From positions 1 through 41,352 of the IMG/VR virus record IMGVR_UViG_3300036822_000048: a stretch of 41,352 bases of DNA; one strand, written 5' to 3'. Shown here one piece after another: positions 1-8,383 of the stretch; the stretch's first letter is position 1, and each line of letters begins with the position of its first letter. The position numbers were made by a program, and so were the translations under genes. The stretch comes from a virus. The notes under the pieces were generated by a model. That model had not been told where the DNA came from. It searched no databases and was given only the letters and a program-made list of their open reading frames with translations.

Positions 1-589
1 AGAAGCCCTATTCGGCGCTGGTGTATGAGCCTGCATTCATTGAACAGCCGGACGGCAGCCGCACATTGTTGCCGCCCCCTCAGCGTATGCAGCCAATCCC
101 CGTGCCCGCTGGGGCCGTGCAAGCCGCTCAAGGCGCGCAGCAAGATTTGATGGCCGTGGCTGGGATGCCTCATGAGCCATCGGCCGATGTGCCAGGCGCT
201 GCCATCTCAGGCGTTGCGCTGCGCCAGCGGCAAGCGCTGTCTGACATCGGACACTTTCAGTATTACGACAATCAGACTCGCGCCATTGCGCACACGGGCC
301 GCATTCTCTTGCAGCTGATCCCGTTTTACTACTCCACTCAGCGCATGCAGAGGATTATTGGTGAGGATGGCACGCCTTCCTTGCAGCCCTTAAATACACC
401 ACAGCCAAGCCCGATGAATCCGGCAATCATTCAGATAAAGAATGACATGTCTGTGGGCCGCTATGACGTGGTCATGGACACGGGCCCTGGCTATGAGACG
501 AAGCGCCTTGAGGGTGCTGAATCGATGATTGATCTATTGAAGACCCCTCTGGCTGAGCCAATAGTCAAAGTGGGTGCCGATGTCATCGT
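1..589. repeat. Left copy of the 589-bp terminal repeat
   Basis: Bases 1-589 match 40764-41352 (offset 40763) except at seven positions: 128, 278, 353, 356, 512, 560 and 563. The repeat lies wholly inside the portal reading frame, in the same frame in both copies. This is the signature of an assembled circular or circularly permuted genome that was not trimmed, giving a unit length of about 40,763 bp. It is not a fixed terminal repeat, because neither copy has its own gene boundary and the copies differ. Confidence 0.95.
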
Positions 590-1025
590 GCGTGGTATGG
601 ACTTCAATGGCGCGGGTGATTTGGCCGATAGGTTGATGGCTACCAATCCCGATGCCATGCAACAGGCCATGCAAGGCCTGCCGCGTCAGGCGCAGCAGAT
701 TGTTACGACCTTGCAGAATCAATTGCAGCAAGCCAGTCAGCAGATTCAGCAGCTGCAACTTGAATTGAAATTCAAGACGCAGATTGAACAGGGCTGGATG
801 AAGGTTGAGCGCGACAAGATACAAGCCAAGTCTGGCGAAGTGGTCTTGAGCAACTTGACCAAGCGTGAAGACACGCATGTACGGGCTACCACAGCGCGCG
901 ACGTTGCAGAGATACAAGCAGGCGCGCAGCTGCTGAACACCAATGTAGAAGCCAGTCATGAAAGTGTGGCGCGTCGCGAGACGTTAGCGGCTGCTGAGAA
1001 AGCGGCCAGCAAAGCCAGCGAATAA
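1..1025 (+). CDS. P22-like portal protein, C-terminal part (gene cut by window edge)
   Basis: This is the 3' part of the portal gene that begins at 39626. Joining the two ends through the repeat gives about 720 residues, close to the 725 of P22 gp1. The part seen here holds the end of the portal core and then a Gln-rich, probably helical C-terminal region (about 680-890 in DNA, many Q and QQ pairs), as expected for the barrel/crown of P22-type portals. The portal forms the dodecameric DNA channel at one vertex and binds terminase and the gp4-like adaptor. It ends six bases before the longest scaffold reading frame. Frame continuity across the artificial junction was checked by position arithmetic. 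Confidence 0.9.
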   Translation, partial: KPYSALVYEPAFIEQPDGSRTLLPPPQRMQPIPVPAGAVQAAQGAQQDLMAVAGMPHEPSADVPGAAISGVALRQRQALSDIGHFQYYDNQTRAIAHTGRILLQLIPFYYSTQRMQRIIGEDGTPSLQPLNTPQPSPMNPAIIQIKNDMSVGRYDVVMDTGPGYETKRLEGAESMIDLLKTPLAEPIVKVGADVIVRGMDFNGAGDLADRLMATNPDAMQQAMQGLPRQAQQIVTTLQNQLQQASQQIQQLQLELKFKTQIEQGWMKVERDKIQAKSGEVVLSNLTKREDTHVRATTARDVAEIQAGAQLLNTNVEASHESVARRETLAAAEKAASKASE

Positions 1026-1072
1026 TTTTATTGGGTGAAAAGCCAAGGCGCTTCATTGCGCAGAGTGAACCT

Positions 1073-2104
1073 ATGGGCAAAGTAATTACATCAGCAGGCC
1101 TGAATGATTTTATTGCCACCGGCAAGGTGGAGGAAATCCAATCAGAAAAACGGCCGGCAAAAGTGAACGGGACCGCGGAGCCTGAAAAAAAGGCCGAAAG
1201 TGTACCCACTGAACCTGTCAAGGAAGAGCCGAAAAAGGAAGAGCCGAAAGCCCCCGATGAAGATGTCGCGGACGATGAAGACACGCGCGCAGCTGCCGAA
1301 CAATCCGAGAAGATCAAAGCAGCGATAGCGCGCAAAAATGCCGTAATCAATCGCAAGCATAAAGAGATGCGTGAAGCGAAAGAGGCGGCTGAGGAATCAG
1401 AGCGTTTTGCCGAAGGCCAATATACACGCGCGCGTCTTGCTGAAGAGCGCGCCGCGAAAATGGAACGGGAGCGCGATGATTTGGCGGCAAAGGTTGCGCC
1501 GCCAGAAAAGAAGGTGGACTTGGTCAAGCCCGATCCACAAACCTTTTACGATGACAAAGGGCAATTCAAGGCGTTCGAGTACGCAGAGGAATTAGCGGCT
1601 TATTCTGCAAAGAAGGCCGTAGCCGATTTGGAGAAAAACCAAATCGAACAAAGGAAGCAGGTAGAGGCGCAAGCAGCAGAGCAAGCGGCGCGCGAGCGCG
1701 TAGCAGCTGCCACCAAAAAATATCCTGACTTCAAGGAAGTATTGGAAGAGTCAAACGTACACACGCATAACGCTGTGCTTCAGTACATGACGGGAGCCGA
1801 TCACATCGGGGACATCGCTTACTACTTGGCGAAACACCCTGAGTTTGTAGAGAAAATAAACAAACTCAATCCCCTCAAAGCAATTGCTGAAATCGGAAAA
1901 CTTGAATTGACCTTTGAGCCGAAGGCAAAGGAATCGTCTGTCAAAGATGAGCCTGCCGCCGTGACGGCCACAAAGGCAGCGGGAGCGCCCGCGCCAATCA
2001 AACCCTTGAATGCATCTGGATCAGTCAATACCAACACTGACCCCGCGAAAATGTCATTCCAAGAATTACGCGCCTATGAGCGCGCGCGGGCCCGCCGCCG
2101 CTGA
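1073..2104 (+). CDS. Scaffolding protein (P22 gp8-like by position and composition)
   Basis: Highly charged, Ala/Lys/Glu-rich protein of 343 residues between portal and coat, the fixed place of the scaffold in P22-like genomes (P22 gp8 has 303). The N-terminal third has KKAE, EEPKKEEP and acidic DEDVADDED runs; residues of roughly 75-220 are predicted coiled coil. A basic C-terminus (ERARARRR) fits the coat-binding helix-turn-helix end of P22 scaffold. I chose ATG 1073 because it begins a well-formed sequence (MGKVITS); a TTG at 1031 would add 14 residues but has no ribosome-binding site. It would assemble coat into procapsids and leave before DNA filling. The call rests on context and composition, not on a catalytic motif. 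Confidence 0.75.
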   Translation: MGKVITSAGLNDFIATGKVEEIQSEKRPAKVNGTAEPEKKAESVPTEPVKEEPKKEEPKAPDEDVADDEDTRAAAEQSEKIKAAIARKNAVINRKHKEMREAKEAAEESERFAEGQYTRARLAEERAAKMERERDDLAAKVAPPEKKVDLVKPDPQTFYDDKGQFKAFEYAEELAAYSAKKAVADLEKNQIEQRKQVEAQAAEQAARERVAAATKKYPDFKEVLEESNVHTHNAVLQYMTGADHIGDIAYYLAKHPEFVEKINKLNPLKAIAEIGKLELTFEPKAKESSVKDEPAAVTATKAAGAPAPIKPLNASGSVNTNTDPAKMSFQELRAYERARARRR

Positions 2105-2148
2105 TTGCCGTACGCGCTCCTAAACCAAACGTTTAGGAGACCATCACT

Positions 2149-3504
2149 GTGGCTAACAACCTACTCACCATGAGCTATATCACCAATGAAGCTCTGGTGG
2201 TTTTGGAAAATGAATTGGTGATTGCAAACCGGGTGGAGCGCCAATACTCCAATGAGTTTGCACAGACCGGCGCAAAAATTGGCAATACCTGCAACATACG
2301 CAGACCCCCGCGATACATCGGCACCTACGGTCCCCCGCTGAATGTGGAAGACAGCAATGAGACCTATGTACCGGTCCCACTGATTTTCCAGTTCCACGTT
2401 GACGTGCAATTCACTACGCAAGATTTGGCCTTGAGCATGGACATGTTCAAGAAAAGAATTCTGCGCCCGCAGATTGCCACCGTGGCAAATCGCATTGACT
2501 CGGACACCTCGCAGTTTGCTTACCTCAATACTGCCACCACGCTGGGACAATTCGGCGTATCACCGGGGAGCTATAAGATTTTCTCAGATGCGCGCGCGTA
2601 TCTGGCATCTGAAGCTTGCCCGACAGAGGGTGAAAAGAATTGTGTGTTAGACCCTGTCTCGATGTCGGCAGCAACCGATGCCGTCAAGGGGCTCTTCAAT
2701 CCTCAAGCGCAGATTGGCGAATACATTGAGAAGGGCTTGGTGGCTCGGCAATTCGCGGGCCTGGACTGGTGGGAAGATCAGAATATAGCGACGATGATAA
2801 CCGGCGCGCAAGGTGGCGCTCCGACTGTGACCGCGACCCCGACCGGAACCGCGCTGCTGACCACGGGGTGGGCGCAGCAAGGCACGCTGTCAACGGGTGG
2901 CTGGACGGCCAGCACGGGTGTTATCAAAGTCGGCGATACCATTCAGATTGCTGGTGTCTTCCCGGTCAATCCTCAGAATCGTTCCCAGTACGGCAAGATT
3001 CTGAAGCAGTTTGTGGTGCTGCCACCGGGTGGGTTTGTGACTCCCCCGAACGGCGCGGCGATCCCCGGCTTGACCTTCGGCGCGGCGACCGTGACCAACG
3101 GTACGTTTAACCCCGCGACGGGTGTCTACACGTCCACGGCTGGTGGCTTGCTGACCTTGACCATTGGAGAGGCTGTCATCTCTGGTGGACAGTTCCAGAA
3201 CGTCACTGCCGCGCCTGGTGTATCTGCCGCCATCACCGTTAATGGTGGAATTGGCAACGCGAACACCACCAGCCCACAAGGCCTGGTGTTCCACAAGTAC
3301 GCGTATGCACTAGCGTTCGCTGACTTGCCGCTGCCTCAAGGGGTGGAGATGGCCGTACGTGCTTACGATGATGAAGACGTGGGCATGTCCATACGGTGTG
3401 TCACCCAGTACACCATCAACAATGACTCAGAGCCGACACGTGCTGACGTGCTGTATGGGCCCGCAAGCCTGTACCGGTCTTTGGGCATTCGCATAGCCGG
3501 ATAA
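2149..3504 (+). CDS. Major coat protein, P22 gp5-like
   Basis: 451 residues, comparable to P22 gp5 (430). The N-terminus (MANNLLTMSYITNEALVVLEN) and the following VERQY/GAKIGNTCNIRRPPRY stretch match the P22 coat family pattern, with a helical N-arm followed by the HK97-fold core. Residues about 219-370 are a Gly/Thr/Val-rich beta insertion, in the place of the P22 I-domain, after which the core resumes (HKYAYALAFADLPLPQG). GTG start with a good Shine-Dalgarno (TAGGAGA, 2133-2139). It forms the icosahedral shell and is probably the most expressed gene here. The terminator at 4002-4029 soon after supports a boosted capsid transcript. Confidence 0.9.
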   Translation: MANNLLTMSYITNEALVVLENELVIANRVERQYSNEFAQTGAKIGNTCNIRRPPRYIGTYGPPLNVEDSNETYVPVPLIFQFHVDVQFTTQDLALSMDMFKKRILRPQIATVANRIDSDTSQFAYLNTATTLGQFGVSPGSYKIFSDARAYLASEACPTEGEKNCVLDPVSMSAATDAVKGLFNPQAQIGEYIEKGLVARQFAGLDWWEDQNIATMITGAQGGAPTVTATPTGTALLTTGWAQQGTLSTGGWTASTGVIKVGDTIQIAGVFPVNPQNRSQYGKILKQFVVLPPGGFVTPPNGAAIPGLTFGAATVTNGTFNPATGVYTSTAGGLLTLTIGEAVISGGQFQNVTAAPGVSAAITVNGGIGNANTTSPQGLVFHKYAYALAFADLPLPQGVEMAVRAYDDEDVGMSIRCVTQYTINNDSEPTRADVLYGPASLYRSLGIRIAG

Positions 3505-3516
3505 GGAGCAAACAAA

Positions 3517-3978
3517 GTGCCTACTGTAAATCCTGGCCCGGCTATTACCGGGAATACCAACGCTGTTGCGCAGTACATTCCTGTCAACACACAAACAAAC
3601 TCCACCCCAAGTGGCATCAACAATCTGCGCTGTCTTGGCGTAGCTCGCGCCGTTCCTTTGAGCGTCGCGGGTGACGCGGCAGTCATGCCGATCATTGATG
3701 CTAGCTCTTACAACGCGTTCCAAATCGTGATTGGCAATGCCCAAGGTGGCAGTGCGGCCACCGCAAACTTGACCATTAACACGGGCCCTGCCGTGTCTGG
3801 CACAAACTTGCGCGCGGCTGGCGTGCTGACTGGCGTCACCGGGCCACTGACAGCACTGGTGGCAGCTGCCGCGAGTCCCACAGTCATCAACACATCACAG
3901 ACCCTTTACGTAAATGTCGGCGTGGTAGCAGCTGGCGTGACCGTAGATATCTTTGTGATTGGCTTTGACTTGAGTTAA
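3517..3978 (+). CDS. Putative capsid-associated or head decoration protein
   Basis: 153 residues, rich in Ala, Val, Thr, Asn and Gly with alternating hydrophobic residues, as in all-beta virion proteins. GTG start at 3517 preceded by AAGGAG (3503-3508) that overlaps the coat stop region, so it is probably co-translated with coat at high level. It is the last gene before the terminator at 4002. Position directly after coat suggests a head decoration or fibre-like capsid protein. I do not recognise a family, and the function is inferred only from place and composition. Confidence 0.7.
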   Translation: MPTVNPGPAITGNTNAVAQYIPVNTQTNSTPSGINNLRCLGVARAVPLSVAGDAAVMPIIDASSYNAFQIVIGNAQGGSAATANLTINTGPAVSGTNLRAAGVLTGVTGPLTALVAAAASPTVINTSQTLYVNVGVVAAGVTVDIFVIGFDLS

Positions 3979-4001
3979 GGCCTGAAAGACTGAAACACCA
4001 C

Positions 4002-4029
4002 GGGCGGCATTCTTGCCGCCCTTTTTTTT
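4002..4029 (+). terminator. Rho-independent terminator after the capsid genes
   Basis: A perfect 8-bp stem, GGGCGGCA (4002-4009) and TGCCGCCC (4014-4021), with the tetraloop TTCT, is followed by eight T (4022-4029). It lies 24 bases after the stop at 3978. The next gene's ribosome-binding site (GGGAG) begins right at the end of the T run, so read-through must feed the tail genes. This makes coat and its neighbour more abundant than downstream products. Confidence 0.92.
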
Positions 4030-4039
4030 GGGAGCAAAC

Positions 4040-4387
4040 ATGCCATCAGCAACAATATCCACGGGGAATGGTCGGTTTGATACCGCGATTCAATTCCCTA
4101 TCACGCCACCGGTTAGTTTAGCCGCAGGCGCTACGGTGACATCCACTTACACAATCCCTGGCTTAGCGGTCGGGGACATCGTCACTGAATGCTTTCAGTC
4201 CGCGTTACCCATTGCAACAACCACTCTTTCTATTTGGGTATCAGCGCCGAACGTTCTAAGTATCCAGTGGTTTAACTCCACAGCTGGCGCCAGCACCGGC
4301 AGCCCCGTAGCAATTCAGACAGTGTTTGAAATATTCAGGCCGGAAGTGTTGCCAGTGATTGGTAATTTGCCCGCCTCAGTATTTTAA
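4040..4387 (+). CDS. Small beta-rich virion protein of unknown role
   Basis: 115 residues from ATG 4040; the longer frame from 4013 would start inside the terminator and is not used. GGGAG six bases upstream supports the start. The protein is Thr/Ser/Ala/Pro-rich with alternating hydrophobics and no charged helices, as in small phage structural beta-sandwiches. It resembles its neighbours at 3517 and 4397 in composition (low Lys/Glu, high Thr/Val), which suggests that the three are related virion accessories. No family recognised. Confidence 0.7.
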   Translation: MPSATISTGNGRFDTAIQFPITPPVSLAAGATVTSTYTIPGLAVGDIVTECFQSALPIATTTLSIWVSAPNVLSIQWFNSTAGASTGSPVAIQTVFEIFRPEVLPVIGNLPASVF

Positions 4388-4396
4388 GGGGCACCC

Positions 4397-4747
4397 ATGG
4401 AAACGCGTGCTCTATATCCACTCTACGCCCCCTCCACTAGTGCCAGTCCCGGCACATTGCTTCCTAGCGTCACTGTCGCTGGGTCCGTCGCTGCTACTGC
4501 ATCAGCCATTTTCCCCGGCATGTCGCAAAACCAATTTGTACAAATCCAAATTTCGAATCAAACCGCGTCTTGGGCTTACGTGAACTTCGGTGTATTTGGC
4601 GCAGTGGTTGCCGCCACAGTTAATTCATATCCGGTGGGCCCCGGCGCAGTGGTGGTGGTGAGTGTTGCGGGCGAAGTCACGGGGGCTAGTGTGATCCTTG
4701 CGACTGGCACCGGCAGTGTGACCTTCACGCGTGGTGAAGGACTATGA
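4397..4747 (+). CDS. Small beta-rich virion protein of unknown role
   Basis: 116 residues from ATG 4397, preceded by AAGGGG. Sequence is again Ala/Val/Ser/Thr-rich with strands such as AVVVVSVAGEV, and almost no lysine. The stop overlaps the start of the glycine-rich fibre gene (ATGA at 4744), so the two are translationally coupled and may act together, for example as a fibre base or adhesin accessory. Family not recognised. Confidence 0.68.
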   Translation: METRALYPLYAPSTSASPGTLLPSVTVAGSVAATASAIFPGMSQNQFVQIQISNQTASWAYVNFGVFGAVVAATVNSYPVGPGAVVVVSVAGEVTGASVILATGTGSVTFTRGEGL

Positions 4748-5730
4748 GCCTCAAATCAGCCGGTGGTGGCGGCGGCGTAGGACCGGCAGGGCCGACAGGC
4801 CCCACGGGCCCGACAGGGCCGACAGGCCCCGCAGGTACCACGCTAGTCAATACATTCACCACTTCCGGCACATGGACTAATCCCGCGCCCGGTGGCGGCA
4901 AAACAATTCGTGTTATTGCCCTTGGTCCCGGTGGTGGTGGAGGGTCAGGAGGAAGCATTGCTTCCGGTACGGCCAGTTCCGGTGGTGGTGGTGGTGGCGG
5001 CGGCGCTTATAACGAAGTTAGTTTTCCCTCTTCCGTCCTTCCAGCTACGGTCTCCGTCAATGTCCCTGTCGGTGGCTTAGGCGGCGCTTCTGTCACGGGT
5101 GCTGCTGGTAATGGCGGCGCGCAAGCGCTCTCCGATACGACCTTCGGAACTTTCCTAACTGCCTATGGTGGTGGCGGCGGCGCGGGCGGCGCATCAGCGG
5201 CGAACACGGGCGGCGGCGGCGGCGCAGGCCCCGGCGCTCGCGGGAACAGCACCGCGACGGCTACAGGCGGCAACGCGGGTGCCGGTGGCGCAGCGGGTGG
5301 TTCGGGAGTGGGTAGCGCATCACCAGGGTTTCAATGGTGTGGCGGGGGTGGCGCTGGGTGTACGAGTGGGGCAGCTGGCGCAGGCTCAGGCGCTACATTT
5401 GTCGGCGCGGGTGGCGGCGGCGCGGGTGGCGGCTTAACGGCCACCCCTAGCGCAACCAATGGCGGCAGCGCAGGCGCAATGCTTAGCTTCCAACTCTCCG
5501 CCGTTCCCGGCAGTTCGGGCGCGGGCAATGGTGGTGCGACCGCCCCCGGCTATGGCGGGGGCCAGGGCAGTGGTGGTGGCGCATCAAGCGCAGCAGCTAA
5601 TGGTTTCAACGGTGGGGGTGGTGCCGCCTATGGTGGCGGCGGCGGCGGCGGCGGCAGCTGCATTTCAACGCAATCAAGTGGCGCTGGTGGCCAAGGAGGG
5701 CCGGGACTCTGCGTAGTCCTAAGCTTTTGA
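4744..5730 (+). CDS. Glycine-rich fibre or adhesin with collagen-like repeat
   Basis: 328 residues. After a GGGGG stretch there is a collagen-like run of GPT/GPA triplets at residues about 12-31, then a beta segment (TFTTSGTWTNPAPGG) typical of the start of glycine-rich phage adhesin domains, then about 260 residues of GGGG, GGA and GGS repeats. Such proteins can form polyglycine-II or collagen-like trimers that tip tail fibres. The end (GGPGLCVVLSF) looks like a natural domain end. The stop is UGA followed by C and preceded by UUU, a possible +1 slip site into the next gene. Start overlaps the previous stop by ATGA. Role in receptor binding is inferred. Confidence 0.78.
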   Translation: MSLKSAGGGGGVGPAGPTGPTGPTGPTGPAGTTLVNTFTTSGTWTNPAPGGGKTIRVIALGPGGGGGSGGSIASGTASSGGGGGGGGAYNEVSFPSSVLPATVSVNVPVGGLGGASVTGAAGNGGAQALSDTTFGTFLTAYGGGGGAGGASAANTGGGGGAGPGARGNSTATATGGNAGAGGAAGGSGVGSASPGFQWCGGGGAGCTSGAAGAGSGATFVGAGGGGAGGGLTATPSATNGGSAGAMLSFQLSAVPGSSGAGNGGATAPGYGGGQGSGGGASSAAANGFNGGGGAAYGGGGGGGGSCISTQSSGAGGQGGPGLCVVLSF

Positions 5731-5740
5731 CTCACCTCTT

Positions 5741-6805
5741 TTGTTTTCGCCGATCCCGGCAGGCGCAAAAGCACTGGGACTGCAAAACCAAATCATCAAT
5801 CTCAGTCCGACGATTGCCGATGTGGGATTCAATGGACATACGAACAATCCCGGTTTTGCGCTCTATTCGGGGACATGGTCGTCCGCTGGGAACCCGGACA
5901 TTACGCACTTTGTAAATACTCCCGGTGTTCCTCTACAAATTCATTTGCATGGAACGGATTCGTTTACGAACACATGGGTTTCAACGGAGCAACAGAATTC
6001 GACAGCTGGCACGCTGCCATTCATTGATGGCTCTCGCCCCTTCTACTGTGAATTTGATTTACAACATGACAGTTACACCTCGGACATGTTCACGTCATGT
6101 TTCTTAGAGCCACAGCAACATAACAACGCACAAAGCGATATTTTACCAAGCCCGCCAGCGCCTATCGGCGCAGTGAAGTATGAAGCGTGGATGGAAATTG
6201 ATGTTATGGAGTCAAACGGCTCCTATGAACAGTGCGCGTCAACCACTCACCAATGGCAAGGGCAATTCTCTGGGATTGCCTCTGCGGCCTCAGCCTCGCA
6301 ATCGGGGACGGTGTTTACTACTGCTTCGAATGCCTTCACGGCAAACTTGTGTCTTTTCATTACGGGCACCGCGCCAAGTGGCTTTGCGCTCTTAACACCG
6401 TATTACGTTCTCGCAGCGGGATTGACCGCGACTACTGTCTCTCTCGCGGCAACACCGGGTGGCGCTGCAATATCGGCGGGGTCTTCTGCGTCTTGCACGT
6501 TGGTGCCTGGTTACTCGCACGTCTTTCAATCGAACATCAACACTCCACCAACGATTGATTTTACGCAGCGGCATCGATTCGGCGTGAGTTACAACCCAGC
6601 CAAGCGGCTCATAACTTACTACGTGGATGATGTGCAGACGTTTCAGCATTCGTCCGCTGGGCCCGGTGGGCCTGGAAATCTCATCGCTGGATACGACACT
6701 TGGTCAGCGCAGCCCTATAACTATTACATGATCGTGTTTCCACAAACGCACGGCGCGAACACTCAATACACGGTGACGGTCTTTAACATGCAGGCATGGC
6801 AATAA
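5741..6805 (+). CDS. GH16-like (concanavalin-fold) tail spike, putative polysaccharide depolymerase
   Basis: 354 residues if the TTG at 5741 is used; there is no Shine-Dalgarno sequence, and an in-frame TAA at 5720 blocks an upstream start. Residues 152-157 read E-I-D-V-M-E, the ExDxxE catalytic signature of glycoside hydrolase family 16 (nucleophile E152, helper D154, acid/base E157 by analogy). Further on, HRFGVSYNP...ITYYVDDVQ (about residues 277-300) matches the late beta strands of GH16/laminarinase folds. A Ser/Ala/Thr-rich insertion (about 175-255) separates the two parts. It would cleave beta-linked glucans or galactans on the host surface. The following gene begins immediately (TAA then ATG). 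Enzymatic role is inferred from motif and neighbours. Confidence 0.7.
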   Translation: MFSPIPAGAKALGLQNQIINLSPTIADVGFNGHTNNPGFALYSGTWSSAGNPDITHFVNTPGVPLQIHLHGTDSFTNTWVSTEQQNSTAGTLPFIDGSRPFYCEFDLQHDSYTSDMFTSCFLEPQQHNNAQSDILPSPPAPIGAVKYEAWMEIDVMESNGSYEQCASTTHQWQGQFSGIASAASASQSGTVFTTASNAFTANLCLFITGTAPSGFALLTPYYVLAAGLTATTVSLAATPGGAAISAGSSASCTLVPGYSHVFQSNINTPPTIDFTQRHRFGVSYNPAKRLITYYVDDVQTFQHSSAGPGGPGNLIAGYDTWSAQPYNYYMIVFPQTHGANTQYTVTVFNMQAWQ

Positions 6806-8383
6806 ATGGTGCAACAAGTAATCAGTACTGGCACGGGACCCAACACCGGCACCGGTGACCCCGGCTTCACTGCATGGACCAAAGCCAACGCTAACTTTAC
6901 TGAGCTTTACAGCATTGTCGGTGGTGGCATTGGTTCATTTTTGCAGCTGACCGTTGGGCCGCCACCCAGCGGCTCAGCCCTCACTGTCAATGGCGGCACA
7001 GCATCCGATGCTGTGGTGATAAATGAAGCAGCCGACACCACCGGCTTAACTATCAATGTATCAGGGATATTAGGCCCTCAAGATCTTTTGATAACTGGCA
7101 ATAATAATAAAGAATCGATTATTCGCGTTACCAATTTAGCGAACGGCACTGTCAGTGGCGCGGGATTACAGTTCACAAATTCCGCGAGTCATTTTTGGTC
7201 GCAAATGCTCACGGCACCAGGGTGGACCGGCAGCCTCATGGTTGGCGCGCCTTTAGGCGAGCAGTACGGTCAATGGACCACGGGCGCATTGCCGTTCTCT
7301 GTCGGAACCAATTCGATTGAGAGAATGCGTATTAGCGCCGCTGGCAATGTCGCTGTGAATGCCCCGGCATCAGGGACAGCGCTTACCGTCAACGGCATTG
7401 CTGCCACCACCACTATGGCCGTGGTCGCAGTGGGAACCACTGGTATTCCTGATCTTAACGTGACTGGCAGCATCAATAGATCAGTGGGTAGTGTGACATC
7501 TAACTCTCTGGTAGGCACTTTGTCCGCTGCCGTGGTTAGCGCCATCAATGACGCGAGTCATGGCGCGACCATGGGAGTTACTAGTACCGGGTGGAGTGGC
7601 CCTCTGTTGACTGGTGGTCCCAGTGGAGAGCAAGCGTTCATTTATGCGTTTGGGTCCACTGTCCCGTTGATTTTCGGCACTGGTAATACTTATCGCGGAC
7701 AGATTAATAGTGCTGGCAATTGGTCTATCGCTGCGCCCACTTCCGGTGTCCCGTTGACGATAGGCGCTGGGGCTACGCAATACGTTCCACTTATTGGTTT
7801 GAGAAATGCGGGCGCAGACGTTGAATTCGGTCATCCCAATGCGGCTGGATTTGGCTCCGTAATCGGCGCGGAATCAAGTAGCGGAAAGCCCTATATCGCT
7901 TTATGTGCGGGACCTGGCACCACCGCGAACACATACAGGACCTTTGGCAATCCGGGCCGTGTAATTCAAGCCGACCTTGCTGGTGGGATGGTCACCGGCA
8001 GAATCACGACAGCCAGCGCCGACAATCAATCTATAACTCAAGACTTGGCCATCAATGGTAATGGCAATGTGACGATTGCCGCGCCCACGTCTGGTAACGC
8101 ATTATCTGTGAGTGCGCAGAGTGGTCAGCGCGCCATGACCATTCAAGGCGCTGGCGCTGGCATCGCTCTATCTATGACCACCGGCACCACGTTGGGCCTA
8201 TACATAGATAACACCACCAATGGCGCAGGCAACCCAGCGATACGCGTAGACGTATCAGCGACCACCGGCACCGCGACGCCAACGGGATTAGGCACGGTGA
8301 AACCGGGAGCGGCCACGGCTGCATCTCAATGGCTGCCGATTAGCATTAACGGCACCACTATGTATATTCCTTTGTGGCTGTAA
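6806..8383 (+). CDS. Tail fibre protein
   Basis: 525 residues, ATG directly after the previous TAA. The N-terminus (ISTGTGPNTGTGDPGFTAW then KANANFTELYS) is a recurrent phage fibre module near the virion-proximal end. The rest is a series of Gly/Ala/Thr-rich beta repeats with phrases such as SGNAL, APTSG and LTVNG recurring (about residues 50, 185, 310 and 425), as in trimeric beta-helical shafts. No chaperone or peptidase domain is visible at the C-terminus. It probably works with the GH16-like protein and the glycine-rich protein as a receptor-binding complex. Confidence 0.8.
   Translation: MVQQVISTGTGPNTGTGDPGFTAWTKANANFTELYSIVGGGIGSFLQLTVGPPPSGSALTVNGGTASDAVVINEAADTTGLTINVSGILGPQDLLITGNNNKESIIRVTNLANGTVSGAGLQFTNSASHFWSQMLTAPGWTGSLMVGAPLGEQYGQWTTGALPFSVGTNSIERMRISAAGNVAVNAPASGTALTVNGIAATTTMAVVAVGTTGIPDLNVTGSINRSVGSVTSNSLVGTLSAAVVSAINDASHGATMGVTSTGWSGPLLTGGPSGEQAFIYAFGSTVPLIFGTGNTYRGQINSAGNWSIAAPTSGVPLTIGAGATQYVPLIGLRNAGADVEFGHPNAAGFGSVIGAESSSGKPYIALCAGPGTTANTYRTFGNPGRVIQADLAGGMVTGRITTASADNQSITQDLAINGNGNVTIAAPTSGNALSVSAQSGQRAMTIQGAGAGIALSMTTGTTLGLYIDNTTNGAGNPAIRVDVSATTGTATPTGLGTVKPGAATAASQWLPISINGTTMYIPLWL

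Noticed and set aside
1-589. Terminal repeat as a T7-like fixed direct terminal repeat
   Set aside because: It lies within the portal coding frame with mismatching copies and no boundary features; headful permutation fits a P22-type terminase better.
886-1527. Long minus-strand frame opposite the scaffold gene
   Set aside because: Ser/Arg-rich artefact of the codon bias of the plus-strand coding gene, no ribosome-binding site.
4725-4958. Proline-rich minus-strand frame
   Set aside because: Mirror of the Gly-rich repeat on the plus strand; poly-Pro composition and no start context.
4744-5730. Diversity-generating retroelement target
   Set aside because: No reverse transcriptase gene or template repeat in the window.
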